A stretch of DNA of 64,000 nucleotides from CAVTQY01 sp963736975 (GTDB lineage Bacteria > Pseudomonadota > Alphaproteobacteria > Acetobacterales > Acetobacteraceae), in NCBI GenBank assembly GCA_963736975.1, contig CAVTQY010000001.1:3720001-3784000 (forward strand). The letters are read 5' to 3'. This document shows, in pieces, positions 32,154 to 40,377 of this stretch. The translations under genes were made by a program, and so were the position numbers. Every line of letters begins with the position of its first letter. The stretch's first letter is position 1. The notes under the pieces are model-generated. The model did no database searches, was not told where the DNA came from, and was given only the letters and a program-made list of their open reading frames with translations.

Positions 32154-34661
32154 ATGTCCGGCTTCAACTCGCGGGTCCGCGCCGTCCTCGGACCCACCAA
32201 CACCGGCAAGACGCATCTCGCCATGGAGCGGATGCTGGCCCACTCCTCCGGTATAATCGGGTTTCCGCTCCGGCTGCTGGCGCGGGAGAATTACGACCGG
32301 ATGGTCGCCCGCAAAGGCGCTCGTTATGTCGCGCTGATCACCGGGGAAGAAAAGATCGTCCCGCCGGAGGCGCGCTGGTTCTCCTGCACCGTGGAGGCGA
32401 TGCCGCTCGACCGCGACGCCGAGTTCGTCGCGGTTGACGAAATCCAGCTCTGCGCCGACCCCGACCGGGGCCATGTCTTCACCCAGCGGCTGCTGCACGC
32501 CCGCGCGCTGGTCGAGACCATGTTCCTTGGCGCCGAAACCATCCGCCCGCTGCTGTCCCGCCTGGTGCCGGAGGCGGTGGTGGAGACAAGGCCGCGCATG
32601 TCGCAGCTCAACTATGCTGGGCAGGCGAAGCTGACGAAGCTGCCGCCGCGCAGCGCGGTCGTGGCGTTCAGCGCCGCCGAGGTCTATGCGATCGCCGAGC
32701 TGATCCGCCGCCGCCGTGGCGGCTGCGCCGTGGTCATGGGCCGGCTCTCGCCCCGGACACGCAACGCGCAGGTAGCGCTCTACCAGGACAAGGAGGTCGA
32801 TTTCCTGGTCGCCACCGATGCAATCGGCATGGGCCTCAACATGGATGTGGACCACGTCGCCTTTGCCGGCATCGCCAAGCACGACGGGCATCGTATCCGG
32901 CGCCTCGGCGCCGCCGAGATCGCGCAGATAGCCGGCCGCGCCGGACGCGGCATGCGCGACGGCACGTTCGGAACCACCGCCGGCTGCCCTCGCCTGCCCG
33001 ACGATCTGGCGGCTCAGGTGGAGGCGCATATGTTCGAGCCGCTGGAGGTGCTCGCCTGGCGCAACAGCGACCTGGATTTCTCCAGTATCGACCGGCTTCT
33101 GGATACGCTGACTATCCCGCCTTTGCGGTCGGGCCTCGTGCGCGGCAACGACGCATCCGATTTGCAGACACTCGCCGCGTTGTCGCGGGAGGCGGACATA
33201 AGGCGGATCGCGACCGGAACCGGTCTGGTGCGCCTGTTGTGGGAAGCGTGCCAGATCCCCGATTTCCGCAAGCTGGCCGACGAGACCCACACGCGGCTCT
33301 GCGAGCGCGTATTCCACCATGTCGCCAAGGAGGGCGAGCTCCCCACCGATTGGCTGGCCGGACAGATTGCCGCGCTTGCCCGGCCGGAGGGAGATATCGA
33401 CACGCTGATGCAGCGTCTGGCCGGCATCCGGGTGTGGTCCTACATCGCCGCCCGCGCGGATTGGGTGAAGGATGCGGCTCATTGGCAAGGCCAGGCGCGC
33501 GAGGTCGAGGACCTGCTCTCCGATGCGCTGCACGAACGGCTGACCGTCCGGTTCGTCGATCGTCGCGCCGCGCATCTCATGCGCCGGCTGGAGGCGGGCA
33601 ACGGCCAGGAGTTGCTGTCGGCCGTGACGCGCCGCGGCGAGGTTGTGGTCGAAGGCCACCCGGTCGGCAGAATCGCCGGGTTCACTTTCGTCCCGGAGGC
33701 GGGCACCGAGGGTGACGAGAGGAAGCTCGTCATGCGCGCCGCAAGACGCGCGCTCCGTGAGGAAATGCCGCGTCGCGTCGCTGTCGCCGAAACCGCGGAC
33801 AACTCGCAATTCAGCCTGAACGCCGATCATCGGATTGATTGGGAAGGGCAGCCGATCGCTCGCTTGCGGCCGGGCCTGACGCCACTCCGTCCCCGTGTGG
33901 AGATGCTGGACAGCGAATTCCTCGATGGGGCGCAACGGGAGCGCCTGCGCGGCCGACTGCAATCTTATCTCGACGGGCAAATTCGGGCCGAGCTTGCACC
34001 GCTGTTTGCCGCCATCGACCGCGCCGCCGCCGATAACGGCCTGCGCGGGATGATGCACCGGTTGACGGAGGCGCTCGGCGTCATCCCCATCCAGGAGGAG
34101 CCGGATGTCGACCCATCCACGCGGCCCAGGCTCCGGCCGCTTGGTGTCAAGGCTGGGCGTTTCGCGATTTTCCTTCCGGCGCTCCTGAAGCCGCACGCGG
34201 TCGCGATGCGCGCGCAACTCTGGGCATTGCAGCGCGGGATCGCACTGCCGGACAAGCTGCCGCCGGGCGGGCTTGTATCGTTGTCACCGGCCCCTGCGTG
34301 GCCGGCCGGGCTGGCGGACATGCTCGGCTGGATCGAAGCCGGCCCCTTGTTGCTGCGGCTCGACGTGGCGGAGCGGGTGGCCGGCGATCTGGCCTGGGCA
34401 ACGCGACGAGGCGCGACCGCCTTGCCCCCTGGTCTGGCCTCTCGGCTGTCGATTCGGACCGAGTTACTCCCGGTCGTGTTGCGGCGGCTCGGGTTCCGGA
34501 TCGTGCCCGGCGCCAGCTTGGCACCTGATCAAGCCGGCCCGCCCGCCCCGGCGATGATCCTGCCGATCCACAGGCGGCCGATGGCGACCCGGCTTGTGGC
34601 CAGGGACCGCCAAGAGCCCTCGCACGGCCCGTTTGCCGCCCTGGCTGCCCTCAAGCGGTAA
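32154..34661 (+). CDS. SUV3-like ATP-dependent RNA helicase
   Basis: 835 aa. VLGPTNTGKTHLAMERML is Walker A (residues ~11-28), FVAVDEIQLCADPDRGHVF the DExx motif II, VMGRLSPRTRNAQVALYQ and FLVATDAIGMGLNMDVDHVA motifs IV-V, and AQIAGRAGRGMRDGTFG motif VI. Proteins of this type resemble mitochondrial SUV3 and are widespread in alphaproteobacteria. Likely role is RNA unwinding in decay or ribosome metabolism; inferred from family. Start 32154 (MSGFNSRV) sits just before motif I. The S4 protein gene follows closely, as often seen. Confidence 0.88.
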   Translation: MSGFNSRVRAVLGPTNTGKTHLAMERMLAHSSGIIGFPLRLLARENYDRMVARKGARYVALITGEEKIVPPEARWFSCTVEAMPLDRDAEFVAVDEIQLCADPDRGHVFTQRLLHARALVETMFLGAETIRPLLSRLVPEAVVETRPRMSQLNYAGQAKLTKLPPRSAVVAFSAAEVYAIAELIRRRRGGCAVVMGRLSPRTRNAQVALYQDKEVDFLVATDAIGMGLNMDVDHVAFAGIAKHDGHRIRRLGAAEIAQIAGRAGRGMRDGTFGTTAGCPRLPDDLAAQVEAHMFEPLEVLAWRNSDLDFSSIDRLLDTLTIPPLRSGLVRGNDASDLQTLAALSREADIRRIATGTGLVRLLWEACQIPDFRKLADETHTRLCERVFHHVAKEGELPTDWLAGQIAALARPEGDIDTLMQRLAGIRVWSYIAARADWVKDAAHWQGQAREVEDLLSDALHERLTVRFVDRRAAHLMRRLEAGNGQELLSAVTRRGEVVVEGHPVGRIAGFTFVPEAGTEGDERKLVMRAARRALREEMPRRVAVAETADNSQFSLNADHRIDWEGQPIARLRPGLTPLRPRVEMLDSEFLDGAQRERLRGRLQSYLDGQIRAELAPLFAAIDRAAADNGLRGMMHRLTEALGVIPIQEEPDVDPSTRPRLRPLGVKAGRFAIFLPALLKPHAVAMRAQLWALQRGIALPDKLPPGGLVSLSPAPAWPAGLADMLGWIEAGPLLLRLDVAERVAGDLAWATRRGATALPPGLASRLSIRTELLPVVLRRLGFRIVPGASLAPDQAGPPAPAMILPIHRRPMATRLVARDRQEPSHGPFAALAALKR

Positions 34662-34679
34662 GCCACCTCTGGGCGGCGT

Positions 34680-34958
34680 ATGACCTCGGCGGAAGACCGT
34701 GACTGGCAGCAACTCGATAAATGGCTCTGGTGCGCGCGGTTCATGAAAGCGCGCAGTGACTGCGCCCGGCTGGTGGGCGAAGGATCGATCCGGATCAACC
34801 GGCTGGCGACCGATAAGCCGCACGCGCGGCTGCGTGTGGGTGACGTGCTGACTTTGCCGGTGCAGGGCAAGGTGCGCGTGGTGCGCGTGCTGTCGTTGGC
34901 TCGCCGGCGCGGACCGGCGCCGGAAGCCCGCGAACTCTATGAGGAATTTCCGGAATGA
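34680..34958 (+). CDS. hslR: S4-domain RNA-binding protein (Hsp15-like)
   Basis: 92 aa. LDKWLWCARFMKARSDCARL, then GSIRINR and VGDVLTLPVQGKVRVVRVLS form an S4 domain like Hsp15. Hsp15 binds 50S subunits with stalled nascent chains. Nineteen bases after the helicase gene, so probably the same operon. The symbol is by similarity only. Confidence 0.85.
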   Translation: MTSAEDRDWQQLDKWLWCARFMKARSDCARLVGEGSIRINRLATDKPHARLRVGDVLTLPVQGKVRVVRVLSLARRRGPAPEARELYEEFPE

Positions 34959-35022
34959 GCGGCGTCTTGCGCAGCGGGATGATCATCGGCATATCGCCTT
35001 CGGTTCGCCCGGGGGATGCCGC

Positions 35023-35355
35023 ATGACCTACGTGGTCACGGAAAGCTGTATACGTTGCAAATACATGGACTGCGTCGAAGTGTGCCCGGTGGATTGTTTC
35101 TATGTCGGCGCGAACATGCTGGTGATCCACCCAGACGAATGCATCGACTGCGGCGTGTGCGAACCGGAGTGCCCGGTGCTGGCCATCGTGCCGGACAGCG
35201 ATGACAAGGCAACGGCCTGGGTCGAGCAGAACCGAACCTACGCGGCGATGTGGCCGAACATCACCCGCAAGGGCACGCCGCCGCCGGACGCGGACGAGTG
35301 GAAGGACTCCCAGGACAAGGCCAAACTGTTTGATCCGGAGCCTGGGCAAGGCTGA
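35023..35355 (+). CDS. fdxA: Seven-iron ferredoxin FdxA
   Basis: 110 aa. MTYVVTESCIRCKYMDCVEV holds C9, C12 and C17, followed by CPVDCFY; DECIDCGVCEPECPVLAI holds the second cluster ligands. The spacing fits one [3Fe-4S] and one [4Fe-4S] cluster. Electron carrier in the cytoplasm. The ATG at 35023 fits the family start. Usually between the S4 protein and carD in related genomes, as here. Confidence 0.93.
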   Translation: MTYVVTESCIRCKYMDCVEVCPVDCFYVGANMLVIHPDECIDCGVCEPECPVLAIVPDSDDKATAWVEQNRTYAAMWPNITRKGTPPPDADEWKDSQDKAKLFDPEPGQG

Positions 35356-35532
35356 AGGTTTCTCCGCAGCCGCCCCATGACGATGGCGGGTTTGCGTGCT
35401 ATATTGTGTCATCGACGTGGCGGCGATAGCGCCTGGTCGCGTCAGGTGGGGCCGCAGATCGTCGCATTTTCAGGAGACCGGGAAGGTCGTGGCGGGGGCG
35501 GCGAGCCCGGCTGCCGCGCCGGCATTTAAAAG

Positions 35533-36648
35533 ATGGGGAAGCAGGTGTCGAGTTCGAAGCCACATGGGGGGCAGACGGCGTCGGGGCGCCGGGCAGTCCC
35601 CGCCCTGGCCGTGAGGTCAGCCGGCAAGGCCGCCAAAAAGCCGGTGCGCCCGGCGGCGCGTAAGGCCGCCCCAGCACCGCAAGCGAGGGCAGCGAGCGCG
35701 GTGACCGCGCGCAAAAGGGAAACGGCGAGCCCGAAACCCGCTCCTTCGGCAAAGGCGCCCGCGAAATCGCCGAGCACCGGGACGTCGGCCAAGCCGGTCA
35801 CACAAGTATCCAGCAAAAGCACCAAAGCACCGACCAAGACAGCAGTGCCGAAGACAGTCGAAGCCAAGACCGTGAAGTCCCGGCCGCCCGGCCCCACGGA
35901 CGCGAAGGTCATCCCCCCGGCTCCCGCGCCTGTTGCCGCCCCGGAACCCAAGCCGGCAGTGGTCGAGCTTCGAGAGCAGCAACAAACCGTCGAACCGCCT
36001 CCGCCCGACGAGCCCCAGCCGGCGATCGTTGCGCCGACAGCGAATGAGGGGCCGAATACCGAGAGCGCTCCGGCCCCAGAGACGGAGCTGGCAAGGCCGA
36101 CACCTTCCGTCCCGGCGGGGCCGCACCGTCCGTCGATACCGCCGCGACCGCCCGCCAAGCCGGAGGTGTTCGTCGAAGGCGATCATGTGGTTTATCCGAC
36201 GCACGGCGTCGGCAAGGTCGAGCGGATCGCGATCGAGGAAATTGCCGGCCAGAAGCTCGAGCTGATCCACATCACCTTCGAAGAAAACCGGATGACGCTG
36301 CGGGTGCCGGTCGCGAAGGCGCGTACCGCCGGGCTCCGCAAGCTGGCCACCCGCAAGCTGTTCGATGAAGCCCTGGCGGTCCTCAAAGGCCGGGCCCGGG
36401 TCAAGCGCACCATGTGGTCTCGTCGCGCGCAGGAATATGAAGCGAAGATCAACTCGGGCGACCCCCTCGCCATCGCCGAGGTGGTGCGCGATCTGCACCG
36501 CAATGCCGGCCAACCCGACCAGAGCTTCAGCGAGCGCCAGATTTACGAGGCTGCGATGGATCGGCTGGCAGCCGAGCTGGCGGCGCTCGACAAGACCGAT
36601 AAAATCACCGCCGCGGTGAAGCTGACGGACTTCCTCAAGACACTCTGA
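35533..36648 (+). CDS. carD: CarD-family transcription regulator with a long basic Pro/Ala/Lys-rich N-terminal extension
   Basis: 371 aa. The CarD domain fills only residues ~212-371: GDHVVYPTHGVGKVERI (RNA-polymerase-binding Tudor-like part) and SRRAQEYEAKINSGDPLAIA in the DNA-binding helical part. CarD stabilises open promoter complexes. The first ~211 residues are low complexity: lysine-rich to about 115, then Pro/Glu/Ala-rich, with no predicted fold. Typical CarD proteins are near 160-170 aa, so the extension doubles it. Other start codons would cut into the tail but no internal start has a better site. Confidence 0.88.
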   Translation: MGKQVSSSKPHGGQTASGRRAVPALAVRSAGKAAKKPVRPAARKAAPAPQARAASAVTARKRETASPKPAPSAKAPAKSPSTGTSAKPVTQVSSKSTKAPTKTAVPKTVEAKTVKSRPPGPTDAKVIPPAPAPVAAPEPKPAVVELREQQQTVEPPPPDEPQPAIVAPTANEGPNTESAPAPETELARPTPSVPAGPHRPSIPPRPPAKPEVFVEGDHVVYPTHGVGKVERIAIEEIAGQKLELIHITFEENRMTLRVPVAKARTAGLRKLATRKLFDEALAVLKGRARVKRTMWSRRAQEYEAKINSGDPLAIAEVVRDLHRNAGQPDQSFSERQIYEAAMDRLAAELAALDKTDKITAAVKLTDFLKTL

Positions 36649-36671
36649 TGCCAGCGGCCTTTCGGTTGACC

Positions 36672-36779
36672 ACTCCGGCCGAGCCGGGCATCAGAAGTCT
36701 TGGTTTCGCGCGCGGCCGCCCCACCAACCCCGGGCGCCGTACCAGCGGTGGAAGAGTCACCGCATCGGGCCGCTGGTAT
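36672..36779. repeat. Palindromic repeat, degenerate copy 2
   Basis: Matches the second two-thirds of the 149-bp repeat at 431-579: the linker (CTTGGTTTCGCGCGCGGCCG) and the right hairpin, shortened and with mismatches, ending CCGCTGGTAT. It sits between the convergent carD and lpxA genes, where a hairpin could serve as a transcription end for both. Confidence 0.8.
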
Positions 36780-36792
36780 GAAAGAGTGGCGC

Positions 36793-37629
36793 CTACTCGC
36801 TGGCGAGCTCGGAGCGGATCAGCCCCCGCTCGCTGGGCGCATCGATGAAGGCCAACACCTCGGCGACCAGCGGGTCGGCACCGTAGCGGGCACGGACAAC
36901 GCCGAGCCGATCGGCGAACACGCCCGCGCCGCGGAACAGCTCCTGAAAGGCGGCTCGCAAGGTCAGTATCTGCGACTTGTCGAAACCGCGCCGTTTCAGC
37001 CCGATCACGTTGAGGCCGGCCAGTCGCGCGCGGTTGCCGATCACACTGCCGAACGGAATGACGTCGCCTTCGACGCCCGAGACGCCGCCGACCATAGCCG
37101 CGCGGCCGATGCGAACATATTGGTGAAGCGCCGCCGCCCCGCCAATCACGGCGTGGTCGGCGATGCGTACATGCCCACCCATCACGGCGTTGTTGGCCAC
37201 GATGACGTGATTGCCCAACGAGCAGTCGTGCGCCACATGCGCCACCGCCATCAGCATGCAATCCGATCCAATCCGCGTAATACCCTTGCCGCCGACGCTC
37301 CCGCGATGGATGGTGCAGTGCTCGCGTACCTGCGTACGAGCGCCGATCTCGCAGCTTGTCGGCTCGCCGCGATATTTCAGGTCCTGCGGCTCCAAACCGA
37401 TCGTGCAGAATGGAAACAACACCGCACCGGCCCCGATCCGCGTGCGACCGTCCACCACCACATGGGCGACCAGCCGGGCTCCGTCCTCGATGACCACGTT
37501 TCCGCCGATCACGCAGAACGGACCGATCCGAACGCCGCGCCCGAGTTCCGCTCCGCGAGCGATGATCGCGCTCGGGTGAATGACCGTGCGGTGGGTCAGC
37601 GGTTCAAGCGTGGCGGCTATCGCGTCCAT
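36793..37629 (-). CDS. lpxA: UDP-N-acetylglucosamine acyltransferase LpxA
   Basis: 278 aa. Left-handed beta-helix of hexapeptide repeats (IIARGAELGRGVRIGPFCVI). ADVAHD-type catalytic His is in MAVAHVAHDCSLGNHVIVAN; the C-terminal helices follow (LNVIGLKRRGFDKSQILTLR). It adds the 3-hydroxyacyl chain to UDP-GlcNAc, the first lipid A step. Last gene of the envelope operon here; the usual lpxI/lpxB are not downstream, where a repeat and convergent carD lie instead. Confidence 0.95.
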   Translation of the reverse strand: MDAIAATLEPLTHRTVIHPSAIIARGAELGRGVRIGPFCVIGGNVVIEDGARLVAHVVVDGRTRIGAGAVLFPFCTIGLEPQDLKYRGEPTSCEIGARTQVREHCTIHRGSVGGKGITRIGSDCMLMAVAHVAHDCSLGNHVIVANNAVMGGHVRIADHAVIGGAAALHQYVRIGRAAMVGGVSGVEGDVIPFGSVIGNRARLAGLNVIGLKRRGFDKSQILTLRAAFQELFRGAGVFADRLGVVRARYGADPLVAEVLAFIDAPSERGLIRSELASE

Positions 37630-37750
37630 GAGCGAGCGAGCCTTTCTTTCGATACCATTAATGATCTAAGCCGGCCGGGATGGACTCGCCAACTCAATCA
37701 TTGTTGCCGCGTATTTCCCAGAACGCCCGGTAACCGTTTGTTGCGAATGG

Positions 37751-38233
37751 TTATTCCGGCGGCTTGGCGCGGTCCATAATCATCGCGGCATAGGTCGCCT
37801 CGGCGACCGAGACGTCGTCCACGCGGGCGATCGCATGAAATTTCCAGACATTCCCGCGATTGCGCTCTTTCACCACATGAATGCGGAGCTGGTCGCCCGG
37901 CACGACCGGGCGGCGGAATTTCGCTCCCTCAATCGACATGAAATAGACCACCTTGCCAGCCGATTCCGGTCCCAACGTTTCAACCACCAGCACGGCCGCT
38001 GTCTGCGCCATGCACTCGATGATCAACACTCCCGGCATCACCGGATGGTTGGGAAAATGGCCTTGGAAAAAGGACTCGTTCACCGAGACGTTCTTAATGC
38101 CGATCGCCGAACGGTCGCGCACCACCTCCACGGCCCGGTCGATCATCAGAAACGGATAACGATGCGGGATCGCGTGCATGATCCGCGCGATATCCACCAC
38201 CTCGATTATGTCTGCGGGCGGAGGCGCGTCCAT
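37751..38233 (-). CDS. fabZ: 3-hydroxyacyl-ACP dehydratase FabZ
   Basis: 160 aa hot-dog fold. IPHRYPFLMIDRAVEV contains the catalytic His, and FPNHPVMPGVLIIECMAQTA contains the catalytic Glu and central helix. It removes water from 3-hydroxyacyl-ACP in fatty-acid synthesis and competes with LpxA/LpxD for substrate. It lies between lpxD and lpxA, as in most proteobacteria. Confidence 0.96.
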   Translation of the reverse strand: MDAPPPADIIEVVDIARIMHAIPHRYPFLMIDRAVEVVRDRSAIGIKNVSVNESFFQGHFPNHPVMPGVLIIECMAQTAAVLVVETLGPESAGKVVYFMSIEGAKFRRPVVPGDQLRIHVVKERNRGNVWKFHAIARVDDVSVAEATYAAMIMDRAKPPE

Positions 38234-38238
38234 TGGGG

Positions 38239-39369
38239 TCAGTCCGTATCAGCCTCGGTCTCTCGGGAAGCTTTGCGGCCGCGTGCCAGCCGCCGCAAGG
38301 TGGCGATCTGGCGAAAGAACTCACGCACCGGCATGGCGGGGCTGCCCACCACCTCGGTGCCGGCCGTGACATCCGACATGATACCGGCTTGCGCACCAAT
38401 TCGCGCACGCCGGCCGATATGAAGATGCCCGATCAACCCGGCCTGGCCGCCGATCATCACATGGTCTTCCAGGATGGTGGAACCGGAGATGCCGACCTGC
38501 GCGACAATCACGCAGCCGCGGCCGATGCGGACGTTGTGCCCAATCTGCACAAGGTTGTCGAGCCGTGAGCCTGCGCCGATCACAGTATCATGCAGGCTGC
38601 CGCGATCGATCGTGGTGTTGGCGCCGATCTCGACATCGTCCTCCAGGATCACGCGCCCGAGCTGCGCCACGGAGCGAAACCCCTCCGCCGTGCTGGCGAA
38701 GCCGAACCCGTCCTGGCCGATGCGCGCTCCGGGGTACACACTGACGCGAGTGCCCAGCAGGGCATGACTCACGGTCGCCTGAGCGCCGATGCGGCAGTCT
38801 GGTCCCAGCACCACGCCATCCCCGATCACCGCGCCTGCGCCGATGCGGCACCGCGGCCCGATCTCCGCCCGCGCGCCGATAACGGCCAACGGCCCGATTT
38901 CCGCGCTCGGATCAACCGCCGCGCCCGGCAGGAGGACCGCGCTCTGATGCACGCCCGGCCGCACTGGCGCCGGCGGATGGAACAAGGCCGCGACCCGGGC
39001 CCAGGCACTGTAGGGCTCCGGTGTTACTATCGGGATCGTCCCGCGCGGCACGCGGCCGGCCATCTCGGGATGGATCAGCACCGCACCGGCGCGGGTTGCG
39101 GCAAGCGCCGCGATGTATTTGCGATTTTCGAAAAAGCTGACTTCTGTCGGGCCGGCGTTCTGCAGCGGCCCGACACCCGTCAGGCCCAGTTCACGTGCCG
39201 GCACCTCCGCACCGGCCGCCGCCGCTACCGCAGCCAGGTTATGCGGCCCAGAGCGGGCGAAGAACCGCGGATCGCCAGCGATCTCGGGCCAGCCTCCGGT
39301 TTTCGTGGTGGCCGGCTCAGGGTTGCTTTTGTGCAGCGGCGGCCTTCTTCGTGGGTTCAGCGGCGGCAA
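38239..39369 (-). CDS. lpxD: UDP-3-O-acylglucosamine N-acyltransferase LpxD
   Basis: Hexapeptide-repeat acyltransferase; DPRFFARSGPHNLAAVAAAA is the N-terminal uridine-binding domain, followed by a beta-helix and GSTILEDHVMIGGQAGLIGH with the catalytic His region. It adds the second acyl chain in lipid A synthesis. The only standard start in frame is a TTG at 39369, which would overlap ompH by 53 bases. A GGAGG with ATC 10 bases later (39282) would give MAGDPRFF-like starts if that ATC were ATG, and a 347-aa protein close to the usual 341. The start is therefore unresolved. Confidence 0.9.
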   Translation of the reverse strand: MPPLNPRRRPPLHKSNPEPATTKTGGWPEIAGDPRFFARSGPHNLAAVAAAAGAEVPARELGLTGVGPLQNAGPTEVSFFENRKYIAALAATRAGAVLIHPEMAGRVPRGTIPIVTPEPYSAWARVAALFHPPAPVRPGVHQSAVLLPGAAVDPSAEIGPLAVIGARAEIGPRCRIGAGAVIGDGVVLGPDCRIGAQATVSHALLGTRVSVYPGARIGQDGFGFASTAEGFRSVAQLGRVILEDDVEIGANTTIDRGSLHDTVIGAGSRLDNLVQIGHNVRIGRGCVIVAQVGISGSTILEDHVMIGGQAGLIGHLHIGRRARIGAQAGIMSDVTAGTEVVGSPAMPVREFFRQIATLRRLARGRKASRETEADTD

Positions 39370-40153
39370 CCGCGGGAGTACTGACCGGAGAAACCCCCTC
39401 AGGCGGCATACTTACGCTGGTGAGCGCGCGGTTCAGCACGTCGGCAACTTGCGATGTAATGTCGAATTCCGGGATGTTAACAGCCACCTCGGCCCGCTGA
39501 AGCACGAGGTTCATGCCGCGACTGGCGGCGACCTTCTGTACGACCTCGGTCAAGGTGCGCTGAATTTGCAGCAGCGCGTACTGGCCTTGCTCCTGGATGA
39601 CCCGGTTTCGCTCGGTGAAGCTGCGGCGTAACTCGGCGATGCGGTCCTGCAGTTCCTTTTCCTTGGCACGGATCTGCTCGGCTGACATCTTCGCCCGGTC
39701 ATTCGCCAATGCCTGACCCAGATCGCGCAACCTCACCTGTTCCTTCTGCGCGTCGTCGTTCAGCTTCTGGCGGCGTTCCGCGATGAGCTTGTCGGCGGCT
39801 TGGTAAGCGACCGAAGTGCGCAGCACGTCCGGGATCGAAAGCACGCCGATCACCGCGGCCGGCGGCAAGGAGCCGCGGGCTACGTCCGGAACCGGCGGCG
39901 CCGGGGGGAGCTGCACCGGGAGTTGCTCTGCCGGGGCCCCCGCCTGCTCCGGCCCAATGGCCGGCTCTGGTGCGGCCGCGGGCGCCGCTGTCGGGGCAGC
40001 AGGCCGCGACGGCGCACGACGCGGCCCAGCCTGGGGATGGTTCTGGCTGGGGATGAACCAGCCCGGCCCTTGCTGCGCCTGGGCAAGAGGAGTCCCAGAC
40101 AGCAGAAGGGCTACGCCGAGAGCCGCCGTTGCAAAGAGACGATGATGGAGCAC
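39317..40153 (-). CDS. Periplasmic chaperone OmpH/Skp
   Basis: 278 aa. Signal peptide of about 26 residues (LFATAALGVALLLSGTPLAQ then AQA). A Pro/Ala-rich stretch to about residue 95 follows, then the Skp-like part: VIGVLSIPDVLRTSVAYQAA, a charged coiled coil (QIRAKEKELQDRIAELRRSF), and RTLTEVVQKVAASRGMNLVL. It carries unfolded outer-membrane proteins to the BAM complex. The Pro/Ala linker makes it about 100 residues longer than E. coli Skp. GTG start overlapping the bamA stop region by one base (TAGTG). Confidence 0.9.
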   Translation of the reverse strand: MLHHRLFATAALGVALLLSGTPLAQAQQGPGWFIPSQNHPQAGPRRAPSRPAAPTAAPAAAPEPAIGPEQAGAPAEQLPVQLPPAPPVPDVARGSLPPAAVIGVLSIPDVLRTSVAYQAADKLIAERRQKLNDDAQKEQVRLRDLGQALANDRAKMSAEQIRAKEKELQDRIAELRRSFTERNRVIQEQGQYALLQIQRTLTEVVQKVAASRGMNLVLQRAEVAVNIPEFDITSQVADVLNRALTSVSMPPEGVSPVSTPAVAAAEPTKKAAAAQKQP

Positions 40154-40377
40154 TAGAACCTCGTACCGAAACCGAATCTGAAGATCTGCGTCTGGTCGAA
40201 GGGCTGTTTCACGACAAAGGGCGTCACGTCAATATTGATCAGGCCGAACCCGCTCCGCCAAGTGACGCCAAGGCCGGCGCCGACGCGTGGCGTACCCGAA
40301 TTGCTCACCGGCGGGCATTGGCTACCACCGGTGCTGGGCAGGTTGGAACCGGGACACGTGCCGGATTCAAACGTTCC
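40153..40377 (-). pseudogene. Severed C-terminal end of bamA
   Basis: After the TAA at 40378-40380 the same frame stays open for 74 codons to the TAG at 40153-40155. It codes GTPRVGAGLGVTWRSGFGLI, then NIDVTPFVVKQPFDQTQIFR and FGFGTRF: the last barrel strands and the terminal Phe beta-signal of BamA. So the normal gene end lies here, and the TAA truncates it. Confidence 0.85.

Noticed and set aside
30210..34217. A 1335-codon minus-strand open frame covering htpG and beyond
   Set aside because: Only the part to 32039 is htpG. The upstream part is antisense to the helicase gene and has no family features.
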